Below are positions 1-9,260 of a stretch of 64,000 bases of DNA, in pieces (positions within the stretch are counted from its first letter, which is position 1; every line of letters starts with the position of its first letter). The DNA is taken from the NCBI GenBank assembly GCA_023443625.1, contig JAEZTQ010000082.1, positions 1 through 64,000 on the forward strand, in the 5' to 3' direction. A program made the translations under genes and the position numbers. Source of the stretch: Bacillota bacterium (GTDB lineage: Bacteria; Bacillota_A; Clostridia; Lachnospirales; Lachnospiraceae). The notes under the pieces are model-generated. The model saw nothing but the letters and a program-made list of their open reading frames with translations. It had not been told where the DNA came from and did not search any database.

Positions 1-228
1 ATGATTGCAGAACTAGTACTATCAGGAAAAGCTGTTAAAGATGTCGCCAGCGAATATAGCCTAAGTGAAACAGCTGTACGTAATTGGTCCAAAAAGAAAG
101 CTCCAATTAATATAGAAGGAAATACCACAAACCTTGAGGAAATCAACAGAATTAAGAAAGAAAATGCAAAACTCAAGGAGGAAAATGAAATATTAAAAAA
201 AGCTATGGCTATATTCGCGATAAAATAA
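1..228 (+). CDS. IS3-family transposase OrfA (5'-truncated by window edge)
   Basis: This is the C-terminal three quarters of an OrfA helix-turn-helix protein. The visible part begins inside the HTH (SGKAVKDVASEYSLSE) and ends with a leucine-zipper-like stretch (KKENAKLKEENEILKK) typical of IS3 OrfA. The methionine at base 1 is probably internal, because OrfA proteins usually have some 20-30 further residues upstream. The run of seven A at 195-201 followed by G lies in the region where IS3 elements slip by -1. A -1 shift there continues in frame to orfB without a stop, so an OrfAB fusion is the likely active transposase. Confidence 0.85.
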   Translation: MIAELVLSGKAVKDVASEYSLSETAVRNWSKKKAPINIEGNTTNLEEINRIKKENAKLKEENEILKKAMAIFAIK

Positions 229-287
229 ATCCTGATGCTATATTTAAAATAATCAAATCAAATGCTGCTATACATAGCGTAGATACT

Positions 288-1106
288 ATGTGTAATATAT
301 TAAATTATCCAAGAAGTACCTACTATGAAAAACAAAAAGAAAAACCCGATAACAAGTGGAAATCACAAAATAAAAAGCTTAGGGAGGATATTTTAGATAT
401 CTACAATGAAAGTAATAAAATCTACGGAGCCCCCAAGATTCGTATAGAGCTAATTAAGAGAGGCTATAAAATCATTAGCATTAAACGAGTTCAAAGGCAT
501 ATGAAGAAACTTGGTATTAGATCAATTGTAGTTAAAAAATATAGACCTCATAATACTAAAAAAGTTTATGACAAAGGTGAAAACTTGTTAAAAAGGGATT
601 TTTCTACAACAAAAATAAATCAAAAATGGGTAGCTGATATTACTTATATTCATACATTAAGAGATGGATGGACTTATCTAGCATCTATCTTAGATTTGCA
701 TACCCAAAAAATAGTAGGATATAGTTTTTCAAAGACCATGGATACAACCATAGTATTGGATGCGTTAGATAATGCCATAACAACGCAAAATCCCGGAAAA
801 GGCTTAATTGTGCATTCAGACAGGGGCTCGCAATATACATCAAAGGAATACCGTGAAGCAGTTGAAACAAATGAATTCAAATTATCCTACAGCGCAAAGG
901 GATGCCCCTATGATAATGCCTGTATGGAGAGTTTCCACGCATTACTCAAAAAGGAATGCGTGTATCTTAACACTTTTATTAATTATAAACATGCTCAGCT
1001 AGTATTATTTAAGTACATAGAAGGCTTCTATAACAGAAAAAGAACTCATTCATCTATTAGCTATATGACTCCTGAGGAGTTTGAACAAATGTGCAGAGCT
1101 GCTTAG
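288..1106 (+). CDS. IS3-family transposase OrfB (DDE integrase domain)
   Basis: This is the catalytic subunit of the IS3 transposase and performs strand transfer on the element ends. It contains an HTH_21-like segment (residues about 25-90) and an rve integrase core. The DDE triad is visible: D in WVADITYI, D in VHSDRGSQY, and E in DNACMESFHALLKKE. It ends with the usual YNRKRTHSSISYMTPEEF tail. The frame is open upstream to about 201, matching a -1 frameshift from orfA, so ATG 288 need not be the real start. The coding sequence looks intact. Confidence 0.9.
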   Translation: MCNILNYPRSTYYEKQKEKPDNKWKSQNKKLREDILDIYNESNKIYGAPKIRIELIKRGYKIISIKRVQRHMKKLGIRSIVVKKYRPHNTKKVYDKGENLLKRDFSTTKINQKWVADITYIHTLRDGWTYLASILDLHTQKIVGYSFSKTMDTTIVLDALDNAITTQNPGKGLIVHSDRGSQYTSKEYREAVETNEFKLSYSAKGCPYDNACMESFHALLKKECVYLNTFINYKHAQLVLFKYIEGFYNRKRTHSSISYMTPEEFEQMCRAA

Positions 1107-1687
1107 GACTATTATAGCTCTTAAAATCAAGTAAAAATCTAAGCTAATTTATGTTTTAATTATCAAGGTAGCGAGTGAAAAATAAAAAACCTAAATTATT
1201 GTCCAAAGTATTGACATAGATCCAAACCGTATTACATAATGAATACGTTAATTTATAAAAATACAATCGACTTTTGAGAACATTTACTTCCTTCGACATA
1301 TCCCTTTGTTTTCGCATATTATCCAGTTTTCTTGAAATTATTATACATATAGCGTTAAAGAAAACTTATAACTATTCATTTATGAATTCAAATGATGTAA
1401 AAATATACATTAGTGATTTTCTATTTTATTCATGGCAAGATCTAAGGTTTTTTACTAATACCTGTCAGATTACTTATTTCTTTCATCGTGAATTCATATT
1501 ACTAATTTCTTTATATGTAAATTTTCCGGATAATGAAAGAGCCTCTTTTAACTGTTTGTTGGAATATTCTTTTGGCATTCCTGACGGGTTATTATATGCC
1601 AAATATTAAGCCTTAATAAAATTATATTTTAATTTGCACTCATAACCATTTATGTAGCTATGAATTCGAAAATCTATACTGTTTTTT
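1107..1687. other. Non-coding gap with a possible decayed reading frame on the minus strand
   Basis: After the IS right end (1216) no convincing gene is seen. A 111-codon plus-strand frame at 1274-1609 has no ribosome site and a composition unlike a protein. On the minus strand, from about 1609 down to 1410, there is a broken frame. It reads GMPKEYSNKQLKEALSL, then a KEISN repeat, then KEISNLTGIS, and needs one stop to be read through and one frameshift to continue. It resembles the C-terminal helix-turn-helix tail of small serine recombinases, but the match is from memory and weak. Confidence 0.35.
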
Positions 1688-4600
1688 CTAATAATCCCCG
1701 AATAATCCGTTCTTAATTGTATAATGGCCATAACTCTCATCAAAATTATAATCAAACCATTTTTTTATCGAAGCAAAATACTCCTCTCTTTTATCCAGAT
1801 CAGTAAAGATACTGAAATCCTCCATCTTTGTTGTAAATACAGTTACTTTGCCGTCTTTAAAGAATTTAACTAGTTCTATATACATCTCTGTCTCATCATA
1901 GTTATAATAATACCCATCATACCTAATATAATTGATAATTTCACCGGTGGAATCGGAATATAAATCTGTATTAGAGCCTGTAGTAATATCCGTACTGATA
2001 TTCTTTGAATCAGACAGTATTGATATTGTTCTCGATAAACTTCCGGCGAATTCTTTGTCTCCTGTTACCGTTAATTTTATTGATTTCCCTTTATCATCTT
2101 TTTTTATTTCATAAGTACTTTCCACACTGACAGTTTTGCCATTAATCGTCCATTTATAGGTAAACGAGCCACCTATAGGGGTTACCGCATCGATATCAGC
2201 GGTCAGGAGCGAGCCAACTTCCTTTGCTCCCAGGATATCAACCGTGCCAAATAAAGTGGTGCCATTGACATATTCGGGAGCGGGTGAAAATGCTTCTAAT
2301 TCCTCCCATTCTAACTGTTCTTTTACCGCTTTATTAGTCGTATATATTTTAGCTTTTGAGTTACTTAGGCTAAAACCATAGTCACTACAACTCACATTCT
2401 CTCCGACATAAATTCCTGATAAGGAAGGACAATCTGCAAAAACAAAATCTTTTATGTAAAGTTTATTAATTCCGGTAGGTATAGTAACAGTTTTTAATTT
2501 TGTACATTGGCCAAAGGCTTGATATTCCAATAAGGTTAATGTAGACGGCAGTTCTGCTGCAGCTAAGTTTTTACAACCTTGAAATGCATTCGTTAATATT
2601 ATTTGTTTTACATTCGGGTTACTATTACTATGATAACTAACCGATTTTAAAGCAGTACACGCTGAAAAAGCTTCCTCCCCGATTGTCACATAATTACCCG
2701 GAATGATGATTTTATCCAGTTTTGTACAGCCCTGGAAGGTTGAAGCACCAAGCACTGCATTCTCATTTCCTTCTTTTATTAAGACGTCTACAAGATTCTT
2801 ACATCCATAGAAGGTTCCGCCGGCTCCATAACTGGCATCAACTGAGCTTCCGATTACTATGACTGTACTTGGAAGCGTAACGCTTTCCAAGGGCGTACCC
2901 GAAAAAGCAAAGTCCCCAATCTGGGTAACACCTTCCGGAATTACTATTTCCTTTAATTTGGTACAATCTATAAATGCATTATCCCCAATGCTTCTTAACG
3001 ATTCCAGTAATAATACTTCTTCTAATCTTTTACAGCCTTCAAAAGCATTCTGATCAATGATCTGATATGCAGCAACCTTAAGGCTGCTTTTTTCATATAC
3101 AAAGGATTTCAGCCTTTCACATTTATAAAATGCATTATTATAAATCGCTTTATAATTCCCGGGAATTATTATGCTTTCCAGTTTTGAGCACTCAGAAAAA
3201 GTATTGGCCCCTATATATGCATTTGTTTCCCCTTTCAAGAGATTGACCTGTTTTAAATTCGAGCAGAAGGAAAATACACCTGTCTGGTTAATATAATATG
3301 GATCCGTTGTAATATCTTCATCATATTCATAACCTAATGCCCGAATTGTAGTGGGGATTGTAACGGAAACCAAAGCTTCATCACCGGCGAAAGCTCCTGC
3401 TCCAATCCGCTCTACTCCTTCTGAAATTATAACCACCTCTAAAGAGCTACAGTTATTAAATGCACTATCATAGATTACTTTATAATTACCCGGTATTGTA
3501 ATATCGGTAAGCTTGCTGCAACCGGAAAAAGCGACAGAACCAATCGATGCAGCCTCTTTTCCTTCGTTTAGCTTAACACTTACCAGATTATCACAGCCGG
3601 TGAAAACTCCAGCTTCGCCCCAAGCGGTTCCAATCCTTATCACGGTATCAGGTATTTCAACAGAGACAAGGTTAACATCATCACAAAAGGCACCTTCCTC
3701 AAGATAGGTAACCGGCAAACCGTTTATCTGAGAGGGAATAATAACATTCGGATTCGTGCCAAGATACTTAATGATTCCTACCTGGTTGTCTGTTATTTCA
3801 AATTTATAATCTTCAGTTCTGTCCGACAACTCAAATACGCTAATCTTTACAATCTCAGGCGCATATTCAGGGATTTCGCTGTCTCCAGTAAATAAAGACC
3901 GTTCTTTCAGAACATGATAATTCAACCCAAGAATGTTACACAGATCCTTTATCGGTACATAAGCCGTATCATACTGCATTCGTCTCATTTCGTAAGGCAT
4001 TCTTTTATTAATTCCATTCAGTGTATAAATATTAGAGAAATCCCTCATGATAAGCTCTTTATCATAAATCCTACATATTAATGTACCAGTACTTTTATCA
4101 TATACTGCGCTTCCGCCCAAAGCTTCGATTAACGGAATGGCCTCGGTATAAGCCTGAAACATATAATACATCGTCATGTGTGGGAATTGTAATTCCTGAT
4201 TTTGATAGATAATATTAACAGGATTTTTATAAAAATCGAATCTGTCAGTGAGATCTCCTCCGCATCGATCGGTAAACATCCTGTCAAACAAAGGCTTGAT
4301 TGGTTTTAAATCTATCATACAATTATCATATAGAAATACATTCAGATCATCGCCTTTTATATTTTTAACAGGAGTTAAATCTGATATTCTGTTATTTATT
4401 AAATTGAGGTAATTCAGGTTTTTTGATTTGTTTAGAATAGAAATATTGTTTATATGATTAAAGGACAATTCCAGTTCTATATAATTATCGATATTTCCGA
4501 TATTTTGTAAAAAAGTAATGTCTTCAATTTCGTTATTATAGCATTTGAATGTATCTAAATTATCAAGCTTACCCATATTGTTTAAGGTATTTTCCAGTTC

Positions 4601-4966
4601 TTTCCCTTTTATTGAGCTACAGGATATATCCAGAGAATACAGATTGGGTAATTTGCTTAGGGGCTGAAGGTTGCTGATCCCATTAAAACTGAGATCAATT
4701 TGCGTAAGCCCGTCAAAATATTGAATACCTTCTAAGTCAGTTATATCTTTACCCCATAAGCTGATATAGGTATCATCAGATGATAGCTCATGAGCCTTTT
4801 CTTTCGTAATTGGTCCATCGAAATAATATTTATTGCGTAACGCTTCTTCCAGTTTTTTATCATTAAAATGAATTATATCGTTTGTCTTCGCTTGTACCGG
4901 ACTGTAACCGGCAAAGACAGACCATATGAAAAGTATCAATATAATTATTCTTACTTTCTTATTCAT
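1688..4966 (-). CDS. Secreted leucine-rich-repeat surface protein (SDS22-like and BspA-like LRRs, Ig-like domain)
   Basis: This is a large exported protein of 1092 residues, probably for adhesion or surface binding. The start at 4966 is chosen because GGAGG precedes it by 5-6 bases and a signal peptide follows at once (MNKKVRIIILILFIWSVFAG). The open frame upstream to 5113 has no such features. Domains in order: SDS22/internalin-type LRRs (residues about 60-230); a segment like the copper-amine-oxidase N-terminal fold (about 245-350); a long array of BspA-type LRR_5 repeats with the pattern IPxGVxxIGxxAFxxCxxL (about 380-900); an Ig-like segment with TYKWTINGK (about 935-1010); and a unique tail. 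No LPXTG or SLH anchor is seen. The binding partner is unknown. Confidence 0.85.
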   Translation of the reverse strand: MNKKVRIIILILFIWSVFAGYSPVQAKTNDIIHFNDKKLEEALRNKYYFDGPITKEKAHELSSDDTYISLWGKDITDLEGIQYFDGLTQIDLSFNGISNLQPLSKLPNLYSLDISCSSIKGKELENTLNNMGKLDNLDTFKCYNNEIEDITFLQNIGNIDNYIELELSFNHINNISILNKSKNLNYLNLINNRISDLTPVKNIKGDDLNVFLYDNCMIDLKPIKPLFDRMFTDRCGGDLTDRFDFYKNPVNIIYQNQELQFPHMTMYYMFQAYTEAIPLIEALGGSAVYDKSTGTLICRIYDKELIMRDFSNIYTLNGINKRMPYEMRRMQYDTAYVPIKDLCNILGLNYHVLKERSLFTGDSEIPEYAPEIVKISVFELSDRTEDYKFEITDNQVGIIKYLGTNPNVIIPSQINGLPVTYLEEGAFCDDVNLVSVEIPDTVIRIGTAWGEAGVFTGCDNLVSVKLNEGKEAASIGSVAFSGCSKLTDITIPGNYKVIYDSAFNNCSSLEVVIISEGVERIGAGAFAGDEALVSVTIPTTIRALGYEYDEDITTDPYYINQTGVFSFCSNLKQVNLLKGETNAYIGANTFSECSKLESIIIPGNYKAIYNNAFYKCERLKSFVYEKSSLKVAAYQIIDQNAFEGCKRLEEVLLLESLRSIGDNAFIDCTKLKEIVIPEGVTQIGDFAFSGTPLESVTLPSTVIVIGSSVDASYGAGGTFYGCKNLVDVLIKEGNENAVLGASTFQGCTKLDKIIIPGNYVTIGEEAFSACTALKSVSYHSNSNPNVKQIILTNAFQGCKNLAAAELPSTLTLLEYQAFGQCTKLKTVTIPTGINKLYIKDFVFADCPSLSGIYVGENVSCSDYGFSLSNSKAKIYTTNKAVKEQLEWEELEAFSPAPEYVNGTTLFGTVDILGAKEVGSLLTADIDAVTPIGGSFTYKWTINGKTVSVESTYEIKKDDKGKSIKLTVTGDKEFAGSLSRTISILSDSKNISTDITTGSNTDLYSDSTGEIINYIRYDGYYYNYDETEMYIELVKFFKDGKVTVFTTKMEDFSIFTDLDKREEYFASIKKWFDYNFDESYGHYTIKNGLFGDY

Positions 4967-5272
4967 ATTTCCTCCGATATTAAATAGATAAGTATGCAAT
5001 TTTTCATTAGCCTTTTCATCTAATAGGTATAAAAAAATGGATAAATCTGTTACATTTTCATCAAGATAATTGAATAATAACATAAACCTTAAAATTACAC
5101 CACACTTTTCCATCCCTTAATTTACCAGAGAAACTCTTAACCATTAATCTGCATGATCGGAATATGAATACTAAAGACTAGAAATTCATTGAGTTTCATT
5201 ATAAAGAAATGGTAAAATATAGCGTAGTATTATGAAAATATTGTTATAAATAATGAAGGATGGAAATATAAT

Positions 5273-6913
5273 TTAGTTGTTAAGCTTTTCAATATTTATA
5301 TTAAATGCATACTTCCATAGTACTAGATTCAGGATCAAAACCATCGCCATATAAAAGTGTATTCCATAATTTATGGACAACAATTGATAATGAAGCCCGG
5401 CAAGAATGGCAAGTCCCAACATCAACAGTAGATTCAAACCTATATTTGCCTGCTTAACATCATCAAAAGCCTCTGAAAATGGCAGATACTTATCATTTAT
5501 CATAAAGTACAGGGTATTCAAAAGCTGCATATTTAACAATATGATCAGCAAGTGCGGTAGAATCCGAACTCCAAAAATTGCTGTAAAGATGATTGCCTCC
5601 AATAGGAAAAAAGGGAAAAACAACCGTATAAGTAAAGCCTTCATCGCACCTCGGAATATCGGTGTTACATTACTGATTGGAAGTGCCTTATAGATCCAAG
5701 CTCCTTTATAGGCAGCTGAATATCGAATCATAAGTAATATTGATGGTAGCATTAATCCACAGAAATATATGAAGAAGTAGGACCTTCCCATTGAAACTTC
5801 CTGAACACCGGAATCCAGTATCTTCTGAAAGAGAAAGATGAAGGGAAATGCGGTGGATAAGCCTAAGGAAGGGTATACCTTTAGCTTAAAATCCCTTTCA
5901 TTTTTCATCATATCGGAAGTAAAGCGAAAGAAGACTCTTTCTTCTCTGTTTCTGCAAAGTAATTTTGAAAGAAACTGGCTTGGCTTTTTCGTTTCTTTTT
6001 TTCGTTTAGTGGAATTATTACTTAGCTTAAGCAGGTATTTTTCAAAATGAGACATAACGGAGCTATATAAGGTAAGGGCCAAAATTGGAACAATGATAGC
6101 TAACGCCGTAAAAATAATATACGTATTTGTTACTTCCGATGTTTTTAGCATCTGGAAAGGTGCTGAAAACCAGACAGGTACTATTAAGAACTGCCACCAC
6201 TTCCGATCGAAGGTTATATTAATGTCTACGATATTGAACAACCTTGAAACCAGCTGATAACCTATCATAATAACTAAGGATAGGGCAATCTGAACATAGT
6301 TGATAATATCCTTCAGTTTTTCACCATCAAAAAATCTAAGAACCAAGAAATATATGAAGGAGGTAAGTACGATGCAGAACATATCCAGAAATATGATGGA
6401 TACAATAAATATTAGGAAGAATATCGGTCCGTTTTTTATTAAGCTTACCATGAGTGCTGGGCCTGCTAATGTAAATGATATGGAGAATATGTAATACGAA
6501 ATATGAAGTGTTTTTGCAAACCTTAATGTTTTAGAATTCACTGGCTTTGTACCTAAGATATTTCTATCTTTTATATCTAATAAAACAGCAGAATAATCCG
6601 ATATTAAAGAGGTCATGATAAAAAACATCAAAACAGCGAATACGATACTCATTTGAAATATATAATTATTGTTCATTAATACAAAAGGAATCAGTATTAA
6701 TCCCATAAAAAGATAAATGCCCAAGGCTTTTAAAAAATTATTATTGCTTTCAGCAGCCTTTTTATTATTGTTATTAAATACTGTTGATACCCTTCTGCCG
6801 TCCATAGTCAGCTTCACCTGTAATATCTTTCTCAGTATTAAGTAGTCATAACCGAGCTTTTCAAATACAATACGAAAAATATCCATAAACTTAAGAAATA
6901 TAAATTCTTTCAT
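5273..6913 (-). CDS. ABC-2 type transporter permease
   Basis: This 546-residue polytopic membrane protein has about twelve hydrophobic segments in two groups. A charged cytoplasmic loop (around residues 290-345, rich in KRKKE and RNREER) separates them. It follows the ATPase gene at 6918 by four bases on the same strand, so the two form one transcription unit and should assemble into one exporter. The fold resembles the long ABC-2 permeases of Firmicutes that carry no extracellular domain. The substrate cannot be read from sequence. Because the unit lies downstream of the synthetase on the same strand, export of its product is possible, but the 450-bp gap weakens that idea. Confidence 0.8.
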   Translation of the reverse strand: MKEFIFLKFMDIFRIVFEKLGYDYLILRKILQVKLTMDGRRVSTVFNNNNKKAAESNNNFLKALGIYLFMGLILIPFVLMNNNYIFQMSIVFAVLMFFIMTSLISDYSAVLLDIKDRNILGTKPVNSKTLRFAKTLHISYYIFSISFTLAGPALMVSLIKNGPIFFLIFIVSIIFLDMFCIVLTSFIYFLVLRFFDGEKLKDIINYVQIALSLVIMIGYQLVSRLFNIVDINITFDRKWWQFLIVPVWFSAPFQMLKTSEVTNTYIIFTALAIIVPILALTLYSSVMSHFEKYLLKLSNNSTKRKKETKKPSQFLSKLLCRNREERVFFRFTSDMMKNERDFKLKVYPSLGLSTAFPFIFLFQKILDSGVQEVSMGRSYFFIYFCGLMLPSILLMIRYSAAYKGAWIYKALPISNVTPIFRGAMKALLIRLFFPFFLLEAIIFTAIFGVRILPHLLIILLNMQLLNTLYFMINDKYLPFSEAFDDVKQANIGLNLLLMLGLAILAGLHYQLLSINYGIHFYMAMVLILNLVLWKYAFNINIEKLNN

Positions 6914-6917
6914 AGTA

Positions 6918-7700
6918 TTATACCTCTTCCACTATTGATACGAAATCCTTTGCAATAGCTTCATAGCTGTCGAAACCGGTAATCTGATTAAAGATCTGCT
7001 CAAGTGAGCCCTCTTTCGAGACTTTCTTAAGCTGACTAAAGCTTCCATCCGCTACAACTTGGCCATTATTTAAAAGGATAATACGGTTACTAATCTTTTC
7101 GACCACATCCATGATGTGGGAGGAGTAGAATATGGTTTTACCCTGTCTGGATAGTTGTGACATGATCTCCTTTACGACCATGACGCTATTCGCATCCAAA
7201 CCGTTTAAAGGTTCATCCAAAAATAGGATCTCCGGATTATGTATCAAGCTTGAGATGATTAGGGTCTTCTGCTTCATTCCTTTTGAAAAAGAATTAATCC
7301 TTGAATCATATGCATCCATTATACCGAATAAATTCATGAGGCGTCGCGCCTTGCTGTCAGCCTTATCATACTTAAGACCATACAGCTCACCAATAAAGGT
7401 AAGATATTCTCTTGCCGTCAGGTTATCGTATATATCTGCAACTTCAGGAACATATCCGATTTTTCTCTTGTACTCAGTTCTGTCCTTTGCTATATCCTGT
7501 CCTAATACCTTAACCTCTCCGGAATACCCCTCAACAATACCTAATATAATCTTTATCGTTGTACTTTTACCGGCTCCGTTCGTACCTATATAGCCAATTA
7601 TTTCCCCTTTGTGAATCTTAAGGTTAATACCTTTAAGAACCTGTTTTGAGCCGTAGTTCATTTGTAGGTTTTTGACCTCAACGGTTACATCATTTATCAT
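6918..7700 (-). CDS. ABC transporter ATP-binding protein
   Basis: This 260-residue ATPase energises the adjacent ABC-2 permease. Walker A is GTNGAGKST (residues 39-47), the signature is SFSKGMKQK (137-145), Walker B is ILFLDEPLNGLD (158-169), and the switch histidine lies in YSSHIMDVVE. It belongs to the DrrA/CcmA/NatA-like group of drug and peptide exporters. The start at 7700 is preceded by AAAGGTGG at a suitable distance. It is the first gene of a two-gene operon. Confidence 0.9.
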   Translation of the reverse strand: MINDVTVEVKNLQMNYGSKQVLKGINLKIHKGEIIGYIGTNGAGKSTTIKIILGIVEGYSGEVKVLGQDIAKDRTEYKRKIGYVPEVADIYDNLTAREYLTFIGELYGLKYDKADSKARRLMNLFGIMDAYDSRINSFSKGMKQKTLIISSLIHNPEILFLDEPLNGLDANSVMVVKEIMSQLSRQGKTIFYSSHIMDVVEKISNRIILLNNGQVVADGSFSQLKKVSKEGSLEQIFNQITGFDSYEAIAKDFVSIVEEV

Positions 7701-8153
7701 ACTAAACCACCTTTTATTGGAAATGTTTATAAATAGAATAACATATTAAAAATCAACATTCAACTTTTCCCAGGTAGTTTAATCAATTATTAATTATATA
7801 AAAGTTCCCGCATAGGTTTGTGTTATGTATATTTTGATTTCCAATGTAACTATCTATTCATAATGGGAAGTCATAATGCTGATTTACACATATTTTATTA
7901 TTTCAATGAAGTATTTAACTGATCAAGAATTCTTTTGGTGTTATTTTTACTTTATTCTTTGTTAACAAGTTTTTAATCATAAGCTCCCTCTTCTTTTTCT
8001 GAGAGTGAGTTTTATTTAAATCATGATTTATTACGCCTTTAGCAAAACCCCAGAATAACTGCAAAGCTAACCTTACCAGCATTTCTGAGGTTTTTGTTAC
8101 TACTAAAGATTGCAGATGACACGTCACCTAATAAATATAGAGGCTTTCAAATA
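7701..8153. other. Intergenic gap with a doubtful 70-codon frame
   Basis: The gap between the synthetase and the ABC operon is AT-rich. A minus-strand frame at 7915-8127 (70 codons, begins MTCHLQSLVV, ends KVKITPKEFLIS, with a lysine-rich second half) has no good Shine-Dalgarno sequence and no family I recognise. I treat it as unproven. No clear terminator was seen behind the synthetase gene, so read-through into the ABC genes is possible. Confidence 0.3.
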
Positions 8154-9260
8154 TCAATTATTTTTCTTGTAATTGGTCAAAAATTCATGCAATGCCTCTT
8201 TTTCATATACCTTTGCTTCCTTTAATTTACCAATAGCCCTATCTGTTATAGATAAATCATTTTTCATATCATAATCCAGTACGGAAAAAAGAATTTCTTT
8301 CACAGACTTCTCTAGCTTCTCATACTTCTCTCCTAAGGTAATATATAGATCTTTTTTATCATCAGAATCCTGCTTCATTAAGAAGTCAATTCTTAGATTC
8401 ATGATTCGTTTGTGATCATATAATATGTTAAATAGGCGAATATCCATCATTTCTTGGTTGATGGCGACGGCATTCAGGATGTATTCGCCTAAATGATCGT
8501 AGACATTTAGGCCAAATGCTTTCGGTTCTAAATCATCCTGATTATTAAACAAATACCAATATTCTGGGATTTGACTATCATAATAATGTTCTATAGAATG
8601 AATAACATTAGCTAAGTTGAAACCATATACAATACTTTGCTCTGGCTTTACTTGATAAAGATATATTAATCCCTTAAAGTAATCACAACGTTCATCTGTT
8701 AATGCATCATGGAAGCCTTTTGCAAATTCGTCAAAGTCTATTTCACTAAACAAATATTTCTGAGTTTGAGAGAAGATAAAATCAGAACAATAAAATACTC
8801 TCCTGCTTTTATCATATCCATGTACCATTACGTCATGATAGTACTTCTCCTTATGATAATATTGGCATTGCTTTACATGATAATAATTAATCATCATATG
8901 AATATAATTATGATTATCAATCATATCGCATAAAAAGTCCAAGATGTCCAAATTCATTGAAGTAAAAGTCTCACTGCTTATCTTTTGTGACAATATCCAG
9001 GGGCATATTTCACAAGATTTTACTTCATTGGGAACAGGGAAGTAAAAATCAAAGAAGGAATTCGTAGGGTGCTTGTGAAGATATAGTAAAATATAATTAC
9101 GCATTACCCAATCATTGGTATGTGGGTAAGCTCCAAGTATGGAAAGTAAATGTGCATGGTGGTTAAAGGAGGTAATCACGGGATAGGTTACAGGTAGCTT
9201 ATGGATTGTATCCGTCCAGCACTCCACTCTGCTATCTTCCCCTATATAGTGAGTCTCATA
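8154..9260 (-). other. C-terminal domain of the synthetase, BtrH/C39-peptidase-like in part
   Basis: This is a sub-feature of the synthetase (residues about 2665-3030). The segment has no thioesterase GxSxG and no reductase NAD motif. It contains FNHHAHLLSILGAYPHTN (2694-2711) and, further on, NYYHVKQCQYYHKEKYYHDV followed by MVHGYDKSRRVFYCSDF (about 2785-2823). The second part has the H-x-V-x-x-x-GYD ... D pattern found in the papain-like core of BtrH N-terminal and C39-like domains. The cysteine expected early in that fold is not obvious: the aligned place has FNHH instead. A role in releasing or transferring the acyl-peptide is inference only. Confidence 0.5.

Larger units (their letters stand above)
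1..1216 (+). mobile_element. IS3-family insertion sequence, right part (left end outside window)
   Basis: The region carries the two overlapping frames of an IS3-type transposase, orfA and orfB, followed by about 110 bp of non-coding DNA. The left end is cut off by the window edge. The right terminal inverted repeat probably ends at 1216: the outer 17 bases (1200-1216) read inwards as TGTCAATACTTTGGACA, which starts with the TG usual for IS3 ends. The left terminal repeat and the target duplication cannot be checked here. The transposase has no visible frameshift or lost catalytic residue, so the copy may be active. Confidence 0.85.

Noticed and set aside
1274..1609. 111-codon plus-strand frame after the IS
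   Set aside because: No ribosome site, composition unlike a real protein, and the more protein-like signal is on the opposite strand.
7132..7593. 153-codon plus-strand frame inside the ABC ATPase gene
   Set aside because: It lies wholly antisense to a clear Walker-motif ATPase and is a shadow of its codon pattern.
7915..8127. 70-codon minus-strand frame between synthetase and ABC genes
   Set aside because: Intergenic and therefore possible, but there is no Shine-Dalgarno sequence, signal or recognised family; mentioned only in the gap entry.
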